A DNA stretch of 64,000 nucleotides from an uncultured Rhodospirillales bacterium (lineage in GTDB: Bacteria > Pseudomonadota > Alphaproteobacteria > Acetobacterales > Acetobacteraceae). The stretch covers positions 1-64,000 of the forward strand of contig CAILMF010000045.1 of NCBI GenBank assembly GCA_903835235.1, written 5' to 3'. How positions within the stretch are numbered: the first letter of the stretch is position 1; every line of letters begins with the position of its first letter. Below the pieces are notes generated by a model. The model saw nothing but the letters and a program-made list of their open reading frames with translations, ran no database searches and had not been told where the DNA came from. Position numbers and translations under genes: made by a program. This document shows, piece after piece, positions 41,178 to 50,432 of this stretch.

Positions 41178-43136
41178 TCACAGCCTTTCGCTTGGCAGGC
41201 CGATGCCGAGCCCGGTCATCGACGCATCTCGCAGCACTGACAGAAAATCGCCGGGCAGGTTGGCGTCGCCCACCAGCGTATAGGGAACGCCGGCGGCTTC
41301 CACCGCGGGCAGCGCGTCGCGGTTCGGCACCGCGCCGATGGCGGCGATGACGAGATCGGCCTCGATGCCCTGCGCCTTGCCATCCACGCTGAACACCAGC
41401 GTATTGCCCTGCAGCCGCTGCACCCGCGCCTTGGTGTGGAAGCCGACGCCGGCCTCGCGCAGCCGGATCAGCAAATCGGTGCGGTTGTTGCGCGCCATCT
41501 GCGGCGCCAAGGTCGGCGCCATTTCCAGCACGGTCATGCGGCAGCCGCGGGCCAGCAGTACGTCGGCAACTTCCAATCCAACGATGCCACCACCGATGAT
41601 GGCGACGGCGGCGCCCTCAGGCACCAGCGATGGCTGCGCGATGACGTCCCAGGCCTGCACCGGCGTGGTGCCTTCCACCGCCAGCGGGCGCGGGCGGGCG
41701 CCAGTGGCCACCACCACATGGTCGGGGCGAAAGTCGCGGATCGCGGCCTCATCGGCCACCACGCCGCAGCGCAGCGTCACGCCCAGCGCCATCGCCTGGT
41801 CGAAGCGATAACTCCACACCGGGCGCACTTCCTCCTTGTCCGGCGCGGCGACGGCCAGGTGGATCTGCCCGCCGGGGCGTGCCGCCTTCTCCCAAACCTC
41901 CACTACATGCCCGCGTGCCGCGGTCATGCGCGCGGCCTCGAAGCCGCCGACGCCGCCGCCCAGCACCAGCACGCGCTGCGGCCGCGCCACGTGATGCGTC
42001 GGCTCCGCCAGCTCCTGCTCCTCAAACTCGGTGCCGAGCATCGGGTTGGTGACACACGCAACATCCTTCTCCAGCGTCAGGCGCTCGAAGCAGACATTGC
42101 AGCTGATGCAGGCGCGGATCGGCGTGGCGATCTCGCCGAAGGCCTTCTTCGGCCAATACGCATCCGCGGTCAGCGCGCGGCCGAGCGAGATGAAGTCGGC
42201 GCTGCCATTGGCCAGCACCGCTTCAGCATCTTCGGGCGAGATGATGCGCCCGGCGATGATGGTGGGAATGCCGACCGCGGCCTTCACCGGGCGGGCGTGT
42301 TCCTCCAGCGTGCGCCGTGGCAGCGACGGCGGCTGGATGCAGAAACGCGACAGCTCCGGGCTTTCATTGGTGCCGCCCGAGAGATCCAGCGCCGAGACGC
42401 CGGCGGCTTCCAGCATCTGCGCCAGCGCCACCACGTCGTCCATCGGGTAGCCGTCGGCGCAGTATTCGGTGCAGGAGATGCGGACCCACAACGGGAAATC
42501 CGGCAGCGCGTCCTTCAGCCGATGCACGGTTTCCAGCAGCAGCCGCGCGCGGTTTTCCACGCTGCCGCCATACTGGTCGCTGCGCTTGTTGATGCGGCCG
42601 GTGAAGAACTGGTGGAACAGGTAGCCATTGGCCGCGTGCAGCTCCACCGCATCATAACCGGCCTGCCATAGCCGCCTGGCGGAACTCACAAAATCCTTCT
42701 GGATTTCCACGATCTCGGCGCGGTCCAGCGCACGCACCTCGTCGCCGGTATTCGGGTTGCGCCACGGGGAAGGCCCGACCGGCTCCATGTTCAGCACCAT
42801 GCGCCGCAGCAGCGCGCCGCGATGGTTCAGCTGGCCGATCGTCAGGCAGTCATGCCGCTTGATGCTGTCCACCAGCTTGGCCAAGCCGGGGATGAAGCGG
42901 TCGTGATAGATCCACATGCTGTTGTTGTGCGCGCGGCCCCCAGCGGAAACCGCCATCGCTTCCGTCACGATGGCGGCCACGCCGCCCCGCGCGCGCAACT
43001 CGTAGTAGTGGCGGTCGCGCTCGGTGGAGAGCCCGTCGCTGGAGCCGAAATTGGTACCCATCGGCGCCATGATCAGCCGGTTCTTCAGCCGCAGTGGGCC
43101 GATCTCACCAGGCTGCTGCAACAGGCTCGCCACCAT
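41178..43136 (-). CDS. FadH-like FMN/FAD/4Fe-4S oxidoreductase
   Basis: The 652-residue protein combines an Old Yellow Enzyme-type TIM barrel (GPLRLKNRLIMAPMGTNF, AGYDAVELHAANGYLFHQFF), a four-Cys iron-sulfur region (RACISCNVCFERLTLEKDVA, then CVTNP) and a C-terminal FAD/NAD domain (VLVLGGGVGGFEAARMTAA, AAVAIIGGGIVGLEVADVLL). This is the plan of 2,4-dienoyl-CoA reductase and related trimethylamine dehydrogenases. It reduces a double bond of an unknown substrate with NADPH. It lies between the beta-hydroxyacid dehydrogenase and the lactonase-like gene in one operon. Confidence 0.9.
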   Translation of the reverse strand: MVASLLQQPGEIGPLRLKNRLIMAPMGTNFGSSDGLSTERDRHYYELRARGGVAAIVTEAMAVSAGGRAHNNSMWIYHDRFIPGLAKLVDSIKRHDCLTIGQLNHRGALLRRMVLNMEPVGPSPWRNPNTGDEVRALDRAEIVEIQKDFVSSARRLWQAGYDAVELHAANGYLFHQFFTGRINKRSDQYGGSVENRARLLLETVHRLKDALPDFPLWVRISCTEYCADGYPMDDVVALAQMLEAAGVSALDLSGGTNESPELSRFCIQPPSLPRRTLEEHARPVKAAVGIPTIIAGRIISPEDAEAVLANGSADFISLGRALTADAYWPKKAFGEIATPIRACISCNVCFERLTLEKDVACVTNPMLGTEFEEQELAEPTHHVARPQRVLVLGGGVGGFEAARMTAARGHVVEVWEKAARPGGQIHLAVAAPDKEEVRPVWSYRFDQAMALGVTLRCGVVADEAAIRDFRPDHVVVATGARPRPLAVEGTTPVQAWDVIAQPSLVPEGAAVAIIGGGIVGLEVADVLLARGCRMTVLEMAPTLAPQMARNNRTDLLIRLREAGVGFHTKARVQRLQGNTLVFSVDGKAQGIEADLVIAAIGAVPNRDALPAVEAAGVPYTLVGDANLPGDFLSVLRDASMTGLGIGLPSERL

Positions 43137-43142
43137 CCCGCG

Positions 43143-44075
43143 TCAGCCCTTGTCGGCGTCGAGGATCGCCTTGATGGCGGCCGGGTCGGCTTCCATCTTC
43201 ACCCCGGCGCGCTCCACCTGCAGCAGCATCGGCACGCGGCTGTCGCGATGGTCCCAACCACGGGCGCGGGCCTCGTTCATCTCCTCCAGCGTCAGGTTGC
43301 AGAAGCGCATCGGCACGCCGAGATCGCGGCCCATCTGCACCGCCAGCGTGACGTCCTTGTGCGCCAGCTTCAGCGCGAAGGCCGGCGGGTCGTACTTGCC
43401 CACCAGGAACTGGTCGGCCACGCGGTCAAACGTGCGGCGACGGCCGAGCGCGCCCTGGCGCACCGCCTTCCACAGATCCACCGGGTCCATGCCGGCCTTG
43501 ACGCCCATGGTGAAGACCTCGGCCATGGCGGTCTGCACCGCATAGCCAGCCATGTTGTGCACCAGCTTGGCCACCGTGGCGGTGCCGACCGGACCGATAT
43601 AGGCGGCCTGGTCACCGATCGCGTCCAGCACCTTCTTGTGCTGGTCGAACACCGCCTTGTCGCCGCCGCACCAGATCGCCAGCTTGCCGCTCTTCGCGCC
43701 AACCGGGCCGCCGGAGACGGGGGCGTCGAAGCCGAAGGCGCCTTTCTCGGCCAGCGCCGCATTCACCCGGCGCATCAGCGCCTGGCTGTTGGTGGACAGG
43801 TCGAAATACGCCATGCCCGCATGCGCGCCGGCCAGGATGCCGTTCTCGCCGAACACCACGCTCTCCACTTCCGGCGGACCGGGGAGCGAGGTGAAGACGA
43901 CGTCGCATTGCTCGGCGATGGCCTTGGGCGTGTCCGCCCATTCGGCGCCGGCTTCCAGGTGGCCGGCCGCGGCTTCCTTGCGGACGTCGGTGACGACCAG
44001 CTTGTACTGCGACTTCTGCAGGTTGGCCGCCATGAAGGCACCCATGGTGCCCAGCCCGATGAACCCGATCTTCAT
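43143..44075 (-). CDS. 3-hydroxyisobutyrate dehydrogenase-family oxidoreductase
   Basis: The 310-residue protein has the N-terminal NAD(P) motif MKIGFIGLGTMGAFMAANLQ, the substrate motif FDAPVSGGPVGAKSGKLAIW and the catalytic Lys region AKLVHNMAGYAVQTAMAEVF. It oxidises or reduces a beta-hydroxyacid (3-hydroxyisobutyrate, tartronate semialdehyde or similar). It follows the carboxymuconolactone decarboxylase-like gene by only five bases and precedes the FadH-like gene. Confidence 0.9.
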   Translation of the reverse strand: MKIGFIGLGTMGAFMAANLQKSQYKLVVTDVRKEAAAGHLEAGAEWADTPKAIAEQCDVVFTSLPGPPEVESVVFGENGILAGAHAGMAYFDLSTNSQALMRRVNAALAEKGAFGFDAPVSGGPVGAKSGKLAIWCGGDKAVFDQHKKVLDAIGDQAAYIGPVGTATVAKLVHNMAGYAVQTAMAEVFTMGVKAGMDPVDLWKAVRQGALGRRRTFDRVADQFLVGKYDPPAFALKLAHKDVTLAVQMGRDLGVPMRFCNLTLEEMNEARARGWDHRDSRVPMLLQVERAGVKMEADPAAIKAILDADKG

Positions 44076-44080
44076 GGCGG

Positions 44081-44419
44081 TCAGCCCTTCTTCGCGGCGT
44101 CTTGTTCTTCGAACACGTCGACCGCGACGTGGCTCGCGGTCATCGCCGCCGGCCAGCCGGCGTACATCGACAGGTGGGTGATGATCTCGGCGACTTCCTC
44201 ACGCGACAGGCCATTGCCCAGGCCGCGGCCGATATGGCTCTTCAGCTGGTCTTCCCAGCCCAGCGCGACCAGCGCCGCGATGGTGACGATGCTGCGCTCG
44301 CGCTTGGAGAGTTCCTTGCGCTCCCAGATGTCGCCGTAGACGTACTGGTGCGTCATCTCCACCAGCTTGGGGAAGTGCGGGTTGATGCGCTCGCGGCGGG
44401 CGGAGGGAGGGGCGGCCAT
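44081..44419 (-). CDS. Carboxymuconolactone decarboxylase-family protein
   Basis: The 112-residue protein shows the CMD/AhpD helical pattern (ERKELSKRERSIVTIAALVA, GWEDQLKSHIGRGLGNGLSR, EEVAEIITHLSMYAGWPAAM). The Cys pair of AhpD is absent, so the decarboxylase-like branch is more likely. ATG 44419 is preceded by AGCAGGAG. It is the first gene of the operon and shares the 157-base spacer with a divergent reductase gene. The family often acts in aromatic or lactone catabolism. Confidence 0.87.
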   Translation of the reverse strand: MAAPPSARRERINPHFPKLVEMTHQYVYGDIWERKELSKRERSIVTIAALVALGWEDQLKSHIGRGLGNGLSREEVAEIITHLSMYAGWPAAMTASHVAVDVFEEQDAAKKG

Positions 44420-44576
44420 GGAGATGCTCCTGCTGATGCTGAACTTCCCAGCAAGGGCAGGCACAGCCCTGCCGCGCCTGCGACAGCTGCCACCACCTTG
44501 AACGACCCTCACTGTTCTTGCGCACAATCCTAGGCCAGTCTTGGCGCGCCGCAAGACGGCACGGGGAAGGACGCGG

Positions 44577-45590
44577 ATGCGCAATCGGCAGGTGTTGTAC
44601 CGCCGCCGGCCGGAGGGCCGGCTGACCGAGGATTGCTTCGCCATGGCGGAGGCCGCGGTGCCCGAACCCGCGCCTGGCCAGGTGCTGCTGCGCAACCGCT
44701 TCCTGTCGATCGACCCCTACCAGCGCCGGATGATGCTGGGCATCCAGGGCTACCCGACCGAACTGCGCGAGGGCGGCGTGATGGTCGGCCGCGGCGTGGC
44801 CGAGGTGGTGGCCAGCCGCGACGATGCCTGGCGGGAGGGCGATCTCGCGCTCGGCGATTTCGGCTGGCAGGAATATGCGCTGGCCGGAGCTGGCACGCTT
44901 CGCCGACTGGATGCCACGGTGCAGCCAGCCTCCCTGCATCTCGGCCTGCTGGGTTCTTCCGGGGAGACCGCATGGTACGGCCTGGTGCAGCTCGGCCGGC
45001 CGCAGGCGGGGGAGACGGTGGTGGTGAGTGCCGCCGGCGGCGCGGTGGGCAGCGCGGTCGGTCAGATCGCCCGGCTGCTGGGCTGCCGCGTCATCGGCAT
45101 TGCCGGTGGCGCGGTGAAATGCGCCGAGGTGGTGCAGCGCTTCGGCTTCCATGCCTGCCTGGACCACCGCGCGCCGGAACTGACGGCACGGCTGCGCGCG
45201 GCGGCACCGGCCGGCGTGGATGTGAACTTCGAGAATGTCGGCGGCGCGGTGTTGGATGCGGTGCTGCCCACGCTGAACCCCGGTGCGCGGGTGGCGCTGT
45301 GCGGCATGGTCGCGCACTACAACGCCACGCAACCCATCGCCTTTGGCAACCTGATGAAGCTGCTGGACCAATGCGTCACGCTCACTGGCTTCCGCATCGG
45401 CCATGTGGCGCCGACCCTGCGGGAGCAGGCGCGGGCCGATTTGCTGGGCTGGTGGCGCGACGGCCTGCTGCTGGCGCCGGAGACGGTGACGGAGGGGCTG
45501 GAGGCGGCGCCATCAGCGCTGATCGGCCTGCTGGACGGTGGCAATATCGGCAAGCGCATCGTGTGCCTGCCCTGGGGAGATGCGGCATGA
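44577..45590 (+). CDS. NADP-dependent medium-chain reductase (CurA/YncB-like)
   Basis: The 337-residue protein matches the zinc-free reductase branch: FLSIDPYQRRMMLGI, GLLGSSGETAWYGLVQLGRP, VVSAAGGAVGSAVGQIARLL (NADP site) and DVNFENVGGAVLDAVLPTLN. Such enzymes reduce enones such as 15-keto-prostaglandin analogues or curcumin. ATG 44577 matches the conserved start (MRNRQVLYRRRPEGRL). The stop overlaps the next gene (Bug protein) by ATGA. Confidence 0.9.
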   Translation: MRNRQVLYRRRPEGRLTEDCFAMAEAAVPEPAPGQVLLRNRFLSIDPYQRRMMLGIQGYPTELREGGVMVGRGVAEVVASRDDAWREGDLALGDFGWQEYALAGAGTLRRLDATVQPASLHLGLLGSSGETAWYGLVQLGRPQAGETVVVSAAGGAVGSAVGQIARLLGCRVIGIAGGAVKCAEVVQRFGFHACLDHRAPELTARLRAAAPAGVDVNFENVGGAVLDAVLPTLNPGARVALCGMVAHYNATQPIAFGNLMKLLDQCVTLTGFRIGHVAPTLREQARADLLGWWRDGLLLAPETVTEGLEAAPSALIGLLDGGNIGKRIVCLPWGDAA

Positions 45591-46531
45591 AGCGCAGGAC
45601 CATTCTGGCGGCATCGCTGCTGGCAGCACCGGCGGTGCGGGCGCAGGACCGGGCGATCCGGCTGATCATTCCCTTCGCCCCCGGCGGCGCCGCGGACAAC
45701 ACCGCGCGCACCATCGCCCGCCACCTGCCGCCGCTGCTGAGCGTGCCGGTGGTGGCGGAGAACCGGCCCGGCGGCAACGGCATGATCGGCGTGGACGCGG
45801 TGGCGAAGGCGGCGCCGGATGGCACGACCATCGTGCTCAGCGCGCTCGGCGCCCTGGTGGTCAACCCGCACATCATGCGCACGCCGTATGATCCGCTCAC
45901 GGACCTGGCGCCGGTGACGCTGGCTGTGCGCAATCCCCTGGTGCTGGTGGCCAATGCCGCGCAGCCGGCCAGGACCATGGCGGCGATGCTGGCCCTGGCC
46001 CGCGCCAAGCCGGGCGAACTCGCGGTCGGCTCGTCCGGCACCGGCAGCACCAACCACCTGGCGATCGAGCTGCTGAACCTGATGGCCAATGTGCGGCTGA
46101 CGCATGTGCCCTATCGCGGCGAGGGACCGGCGATGACCGACCTGGTCGGCGGCCAGATCGCCATGGTGATGACGACCATCGTCGCCGCGCGCGGCCATAT
46201 CGAAGGTGGCCGCGCCATCGTGCTGGCCACCGCCGCCAGCGCGCCGACGCCGATCCTGCCGGGCGTGCCGACGATAGCGGAAACCGTGCCCGGCTATGCC
46301 TCCGACGCCTGGCTGGGGGTGCTGGCGCCGGCGCGCACGCCGCAGCCGGTGCTGGCGCGGCTCAATGCCGCCATCGGCGAAGTGCTGCGCCAGCCGGAGG
46401 TGGCAGCGCAGCTGCGCCAGCAGGGCAGCGACCCCGCACCCGGCACCGCCGAGGACTTCGCCGCCTACCTGCGCGCGGAGTACGAGAAGTATGGCCGCCT
46501 GGTGCGCCAGGTGGACCTGAAGCCGGAATAG
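45587..46531 (+). CDS. Bug-family periplasmic binding protein
   Basis: The 314-residue protein has a signal peptide (MKRRTILAASLLAAPAVRAQ) and the family motifs IRLIIPFAPGGAADNTARTI, VAENRPGGNGMIGVDAVAKA and HVPYRGEGPAMTDLVGGQIA. It is translationally coupled to the reductase before it, suggesting that the reductase handles the same compound. It ends seven bases from the convergent aminotransferase gene. Confidence 0.9.
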   Translation: MKRRTILAASLLAAPAVRAQDRAIRLIIPFAPGGAADNTARTIARHLPPLLSVPVVAENRPGGNGMIGVDAVAKAAPDGTTIVLSALGALVVNPHIMRTPYDPLTDLAPVTLAVRNPLVLVANAAQPARTMAAMLALARAKPGELAVGSSGTGSTNHLAIELLNLMANVRLTHVPYRGEGPAMTDLVGGQIAMVMTTIVAARGHIEGGRAIVLATAASAPTPILPGVPTIAETVPGYASDAWLGVLAPARTPQPVLARLNAAIGEVLRQPEVAAQLRQQGSDPAPGTAEDFAAYLRAEYEKYGRLVRQVDLKPE

Positions 46532-46537
46532 CGGCCC

Positions 46538-47722
46538 TCAGCCCTCGGCGAGATACGCGATCGCCGCCGCCACGCCGCCGGGGTTGTGCGGCATCTTCGC
46601 CACCTGCATCGCCAGTTCCACCGTGCTGAGCGTGCCGAGGATCATCGGCTCGTTCAGGTCGCCCAGATGGCCGATGCGGAACACCCGCCCGTTCAGCGGC
46701 CCCAGCCCGCCACCGAGCGAGACATTGTACTTGGTGAGCGCGATGCTGCGCAGCGCATTGGCGTCATGCCCCTCCGGCACCAGCACCGCGGTCACGCTGT
46801 CCGACAGGCGCTCGCCATTCTGGCAGAACAGCTGCGGGCCGTTGTTGCCGGACCAATGCCGCACGCAGCGGCGCACCGCCTCGGCCAGCCGGGCATGGCG
46901 GGCGAAGACGTTGTCCAGCCCCTCCTCCTCCAGCAGCAGCCGCAGCGATTCCTGCAACCCATAGAAATAGCTGGTCGGCACGGTGCCGACGAAGCTGCGG
47001 TGCCGGCGCGTCATCATCAGCGACCAGCTGAGGTAATGCTTCGGGAAGGTGCTGGCCGCATGCGCCGCCATGCCCTTGGCCGAAACACCGGTGAAGGACA
47101 TGCCGGTCGGCAGCATCAGCCCCTTCTGGCTGCCGCCCACGGCGCAATCCACGCCCCATTCATCCATGCGGAAGTCGAAGCTGCCGAGTGAGGAGATGGT
47201 GTCCACCAGCAGCAGCGCCGGATGGCCGGTGCGGTCCAAAATCTTGCGCACCTCCTGCACCGGCAGCGACATGCCCGTCGCCGTCTCGTTGTGCACCACG
47301 CAGACCGCCTTCAGCGCATGGCCGTCATCGGCGCGCAGTCGGGCCTCCAGCACGCCGAGGTCGACGCCACGGCGCCAGTCGGCGGCCAGCGTCTCGGGCT
47401 TCAGCCCCAGGTCGCTGGCCATGTGCGACCAGCCTTCCGAAAAGAAGCCGGTCTCGATCACCAGCAACGCATCGCCGGGCGAGCACAGGTTGACCAGCGC
47501 GGCTTCCCAGGCGCCGTGGCCGGAGGCGGTGTAGAAGAACACTTCTGATTGCGTCTTCAGCACCTGCTTCACGCCCAGCACCACGCGGTCATAGACCTCC
47601 AGGAAGGCCGGGTCGTTGAAGTCGATGGTGACGTGTGCCTGTGCATGCAGCACCGAATCCGGGATATTGGTCGGACCGGGATTGGCGAAGAACTGGCGGC
47701 CGCGCGGCTTCGGCGTGGACAT
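46538..47722 (-). CDS. Class V aminotransferase (serine-glyoxylate type)
   Basis: The 394-residue protein resembles serine-glyoxylate and alanine-glyoxylate aminotransferases: FFANPGPTNIPDSVLHAQAH, FYTASGHGAWEAALVNLCSP, VCVVHNETATGMSLPVQEVR and the PLP-lysine region DCAVGGSQKGLMLPTGMSFT. It transfers an amino group between glyoxylate and serine or a related amino acid. ATG 47722 is the family start. It diverges from a Bug-protein gene across 138 bases, which probably carries both promoters. Confidence 0.9.
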   Translation of the reverse strand: MSTPKPRGRQFFANPGPTNIPDSVLHAQAHVTIDFNDPAFLEVYDRVVLGVKQVLKTQSEVFFYTASGHGAWEAALVNLCSPGDALLVIETGFFSEGWSHMASDLGLKPETLAADWRRGVDLGVLEARLRADDGHALKAVCVVHNETATGMSLPVQEVRKILDRTGHPALLLVDTISSLGSFDFRMDEWGVDCAVGGSQKGLMLPTGMSFTGVSAKGMAAHAASTFPKHYLSWSLMMTRRHRSFVGTVPTSYFYGLQESLRLLLEEEGLDNVFARHARLAEAVRRCVRHWSGNNGPQLFCQNGERLSDSVTAVLVPEGHDANALRSIALTKYNVSLGGGLGPLNGRVFRIGHLGDLNEPMILGTLSTVELAMQVAKMPHNPGGVAAAIAYLAEG

Positions 47723-47860
47723 GGTGGGTTTCCCTCGGGCGTTGCCGGCATCTTGCAGGGTTTCGTCGCCGCGTCGAGGCCCTGGCGACATGGGAGCGGC
47801 CGGGGACTTGCCCTGCTGCGCCCGACATGGCCGAGTGCCGGAAAAGGGAGGATTCCAGCC

Positions 47861-48829
47861 ATGACCCCACGCCGCGCGCTGCTGGCCGCTGCCCTGACGC
47901 CGCTGGCCTTGCCAGCGCTGGCCCAGCGCGCCTGGCCGGCCGGGCCGATCCGCTTCATGGTGCCGTTTCCGCCCGGCGGCAGCGTGGACCTGGTGGCGCG
48001 CTTCCTGCAGGCGCCGCTGCAACAGCGCCTGGGCGTTGCCGTGGTGGTGGAGAACCGCAGCGGCGCCAGCGGCGCCATCGGCGTGAACGTGGTGGCCAAG
48101 GCGGCGCCGGATGGGCTGACCTTCCTGGCGATCTCGGACGTCTTCGCCGCACTGCCGGGGCTGGTGCCCAACCTGCCCTACGACGCCAGGCGGGACTTCG
48201 CACCGGTCATGCTGGTGGGCACGGCGCCGATGATCCTCTGCGCCCACAAATCCCGCCCCTGGAAGGACATGGCCAGCCTGGTGGCGGCGGCGAAGGCGGC
48301 GCCGGAGCGGATCACCTGCGGCACCAGTGGCAACGGCACGCTGGCCCATCTGGCGATGGAGCTGATGCAGCAGAATGGCGGGTTCCGCACCACGCATGTG
48401 CCCTATAGGGGCGGCGCGCCGCTGGTGCAGGCCTGCATCGCCGGGGAGTTGGACCTGTGCATCGCCAGCGCGGCGCCGCTGGGCCGGCTGATGCAGGACG
48501 GCACGCTGGTGCCGCTGGTGCAGACCGGCGCCACGCGGTCCACGCTGCTGCCCAACCTACCGACGGCGACCGAGATGGGCATTCCCGGTGTGGACGCCAC
48601 CGCCTTCTGGTGCCTGCTGGCGCCGGCCGGCGTGCCGCAGCCCGTGCTGGCGGAGTTTCACGCCGCGCTGGTGCAGGTGCTGGCCGATGCCGAGCTGCGC
48701 CGCAAGTTTCTGGACCAGCTGGGCATCGAGGTGGTCGCCTCCGACGGCGCCAGCTTCGGCCGGCTGTTGGAGCGGGAGATGGAGGTCTGGGCCAAGGTGA
48801 TCCGCGACACCGGCATCAAGGCGGATTGA
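47861..48829 (+). CDS. Bug-family periplasmic binding protein
   Basis: The 322-residue protein has a signal peptide (MTPRRALLAAALTPLALPAL) and the motifs IRFMVPFPPGGSVDLVARFL, VVENRSGASGAIGVNVVAKA and HVPYRGGAPLVQACIAGELD. AAAAGGGAGG precedes ATG 47861. It stands alone on its strand, opposite the aminotransferase; a shared regulator or ligand is possible. No transporter membrane genes are adjacent. Confidence 0.9.
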   Translation: MTPRRALLAAALTPLALPALAQRAWPAGPIRFMVPFPPGGSVDLVARFLQAPLQQRLGVAVVVENRSGASGAIGVNVVAKAAPDGLTFLAISDVFAALPGLVPNLPYDARRDFAPVMLVGTAPMILCAHKSRPWKDMASLVAAAKAAPERITCGTSGNGTLAHLAMELMQQNGGFRTTHVPYRGGAPLVQACIAGELDLCIASAAPLGRLMQDGTLVPLVQTGATRSTLLPNLPTATEMGIPGVDATAFWCLLAPAGVPQPVLAEFHAALVQVLADAELRRKFLDQLGIEVVASDGASFGRLLEREMEVWAKVIRDTGIKAD

Positions 48830-48849
48830 GCCGCCGCAGCGGCCTTGCG

Positions 48850-49485
48850 TTACCGCGGGCCAAGCAGCCCGCGCAGTTTCAGCACCGCCGTGTCCGGCGT
48901 GGTCAGCACGGGCTTGCCGGTGGCGGCGGCCACCGCCGGTGCGGCCCGGGACAGGCTGGCCTGCGCCAGGGCGATCACATCCGCCTTGCAGCCGCGCGCC
49001 GTGGCGGCGGCCAGGCGGTCATGTTCCGCCAGGTCGCCGGCCAGCAGCGCGGCGAAGGCGCCTTCTATCAGGTGCGGGCGCAGGTCCGTGCCGGCGGGGA
49101 ACTCATCCGGCATGGTCTGCAAGGTGCCGGCAAAGGTGGCAAGCAGGGCGATGCTGCCGCCCGCCGCCAGCGCCGCTTCCACCATGGCCTCGTTCGGCTT
49201 CAGCACCGGCAACGGCGCCAGGGCGGCGGCGCAGGCCGCAATGGCCGGGCCGAAGGCGGAGCAGGTGAACAGGATGCCCTCGGCGCCACTGGCCACGGCA
49301 TAGCGGGCCAGTGCCAGCAGCCGCGTGGTCATCGCGGGTGTCAGCACGCCGTCGCGGGCGCGATCCTCGGACAGCCGGTCGTCCAGCAGGTTCAGCAGCT
49401 CGGCTTCCGGCCAGAGCCGGGCGAAGGCGTCCAGCATCGGCGGCATGGAAACCAGGCCGGCATGGATCAGGGCAATGCGCGTCAT
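48850..49485 (-). CDS. Asp/Glu racemase-family protein
   Basis: The 211-residue protein shows the Asp/Glu/hydantoin racemase pattern with two Cys: EGILFTCSAFGPAIAACAAA and the second ATARGCKADVIALAQASLSR. Members racemise amino acids or isomerise maleate and hydantoins. It starts four bases before the stop of the upstream Bug gene, so it belongs to the M20 peptidase-Bug-racemase operon (51,823 to 48,850). Confidence 0.85.
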   Translation of the reverse strand: MTRIALIHAGLVSMPPMLDAFARLWPEAELLNLLDDRLSEDRARDGVLTPAMTTRLLALARYAVASGAEGILFTCSAFGPAIAACAAALAPLPVLKPNEAMVEAALAAGGSIALLATFAGTLQTMPDEFPAGTDLRPHLIEGAFAALLAGDLAEHDRLAAATARGCKADVIALAQASLSRAAPAVAAATGKPVLTTPDTAVLKLRGLLGPR

Positions 49486-50432
49486 CCCGCCGCCAACAGC
49501 CCGGCCTGGCGGATCAGCTGGGTCAGCACCACGCGGTCGCGCGCCACCAGCGCGGCGGCCTCGGCGGCGCTGCCCACCACGGCGTCGTTGCCGGTCTGGT
49601 CCAGCCGGGACTGCACCGTGGCATCGCTGGTGGCGTGGCGGAAGGCGGCGCCAAGCCGTTCCACAATGGGCGCCGGCGTGCCGGCGGGGGCGAAGATGAT
49701 CATCCAGGTAGAGAGGTCGTAGCCCGGCAGGATTTCTGCGAGTGCCGGCGTGTTCGGCAGGTTCGGCCGCCGCCGCGCGCCGGTGACGCCGAAGGGCCTG
49801 GCGCCATTGGCAAAGGCCGGTTGCAGGCTGCTTTCGCTGATGATGGCGGCGTCGATCCGCTGGCCGATCAGGTCGCGCGCCGCATCCGCCCCGCCGCGAT
49901 AGGGAATGTGTTCCAGCCGCACCCCGGCCTTGTGCTGGATCAACTCGCCCATCAGGTGGCCGATATGGGCAATGCCGGGCGTGCCGTAGGTGACTTCACC
50001 CGGGCGCCGCCGCGCTTCGGCCAGGAAACCGCGGAAATCCTCCGCAGGAAAATCCTTCCGCACGCCCAGCACATAGGGCGCCTGGGTGATCTGCGTGACC
50101 GGCACCAGCGTGCTGTAGTCCAGCGGCAGGCCCTTGTTCGCCGCTGGCAGGGTGATGCTGGTGACGCCTTCGACCAACAAAGTATAACCATCCGGCGGGC
50201 TCTGCGCGACATGGGCGCCGCCCAGCGCGCCGGAAGCGCCGGTACGGTTCTCGATGACCAGCGGCTGGCCCAGCGCCTCGCCGACCTTCTGCTGCAATAT
50301 CCGCGCGCAGGTATCCGCCACGCCGCCGGCGCTGTAGGCCACCACCAGGCGCACCGGGCGGTTCGGGAAGCCTTCCTGGGCAAGCGCAGGCGCCGCCAGC
50401 GTGGCGCCGAGCAGCGCCCGGCGCTGGATCAC
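49482..50432 (-). CDS. Bug-family periplasmic binding protein
   Basis: The 316-residue protein starts with GTG (VIQRRALLGATLAAPALAQE, a signal peptide) overlapping the upstream stop by GTGA. Family motifs are VRLVVAYSAGGVADTCARIL, VIENRTGASGALGGAHVAQS and IPYRGGADAARDLIGQRIDA. It is coupled to the M20 peptidase before it and the racemase after it, which suggests uptake or sensing of an amino-acid conjugate. Confidence 0.9.
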   Translation of the reverse strand: MIQRRALLGATLAAPALAQEGFPNRPVRLVVAYSAGGVADTCARILQQKVGEALGQPLVIENRTGASGALGGAHVAQSPPDGYTLLVEGVTSITLPAANKGLPLDYSTLVPVTQITQAPYVLGVRKDFPAEDFRGFLAEARRRPGEVTYGTPGIAHIGHLMGELIQHKAGVRLEHIPYRGGADAARDLIGQRIDAAIISESSLQPAFANGARPFGVTGARRRPNLPNTPALAEILPGYDLSTWMIIFAPAGTPAPIVERLGAAFRHATSDATVQSRLDQTGNDAVVGSAAEAAALVARDRVVLTQLIRQAGLLAAG

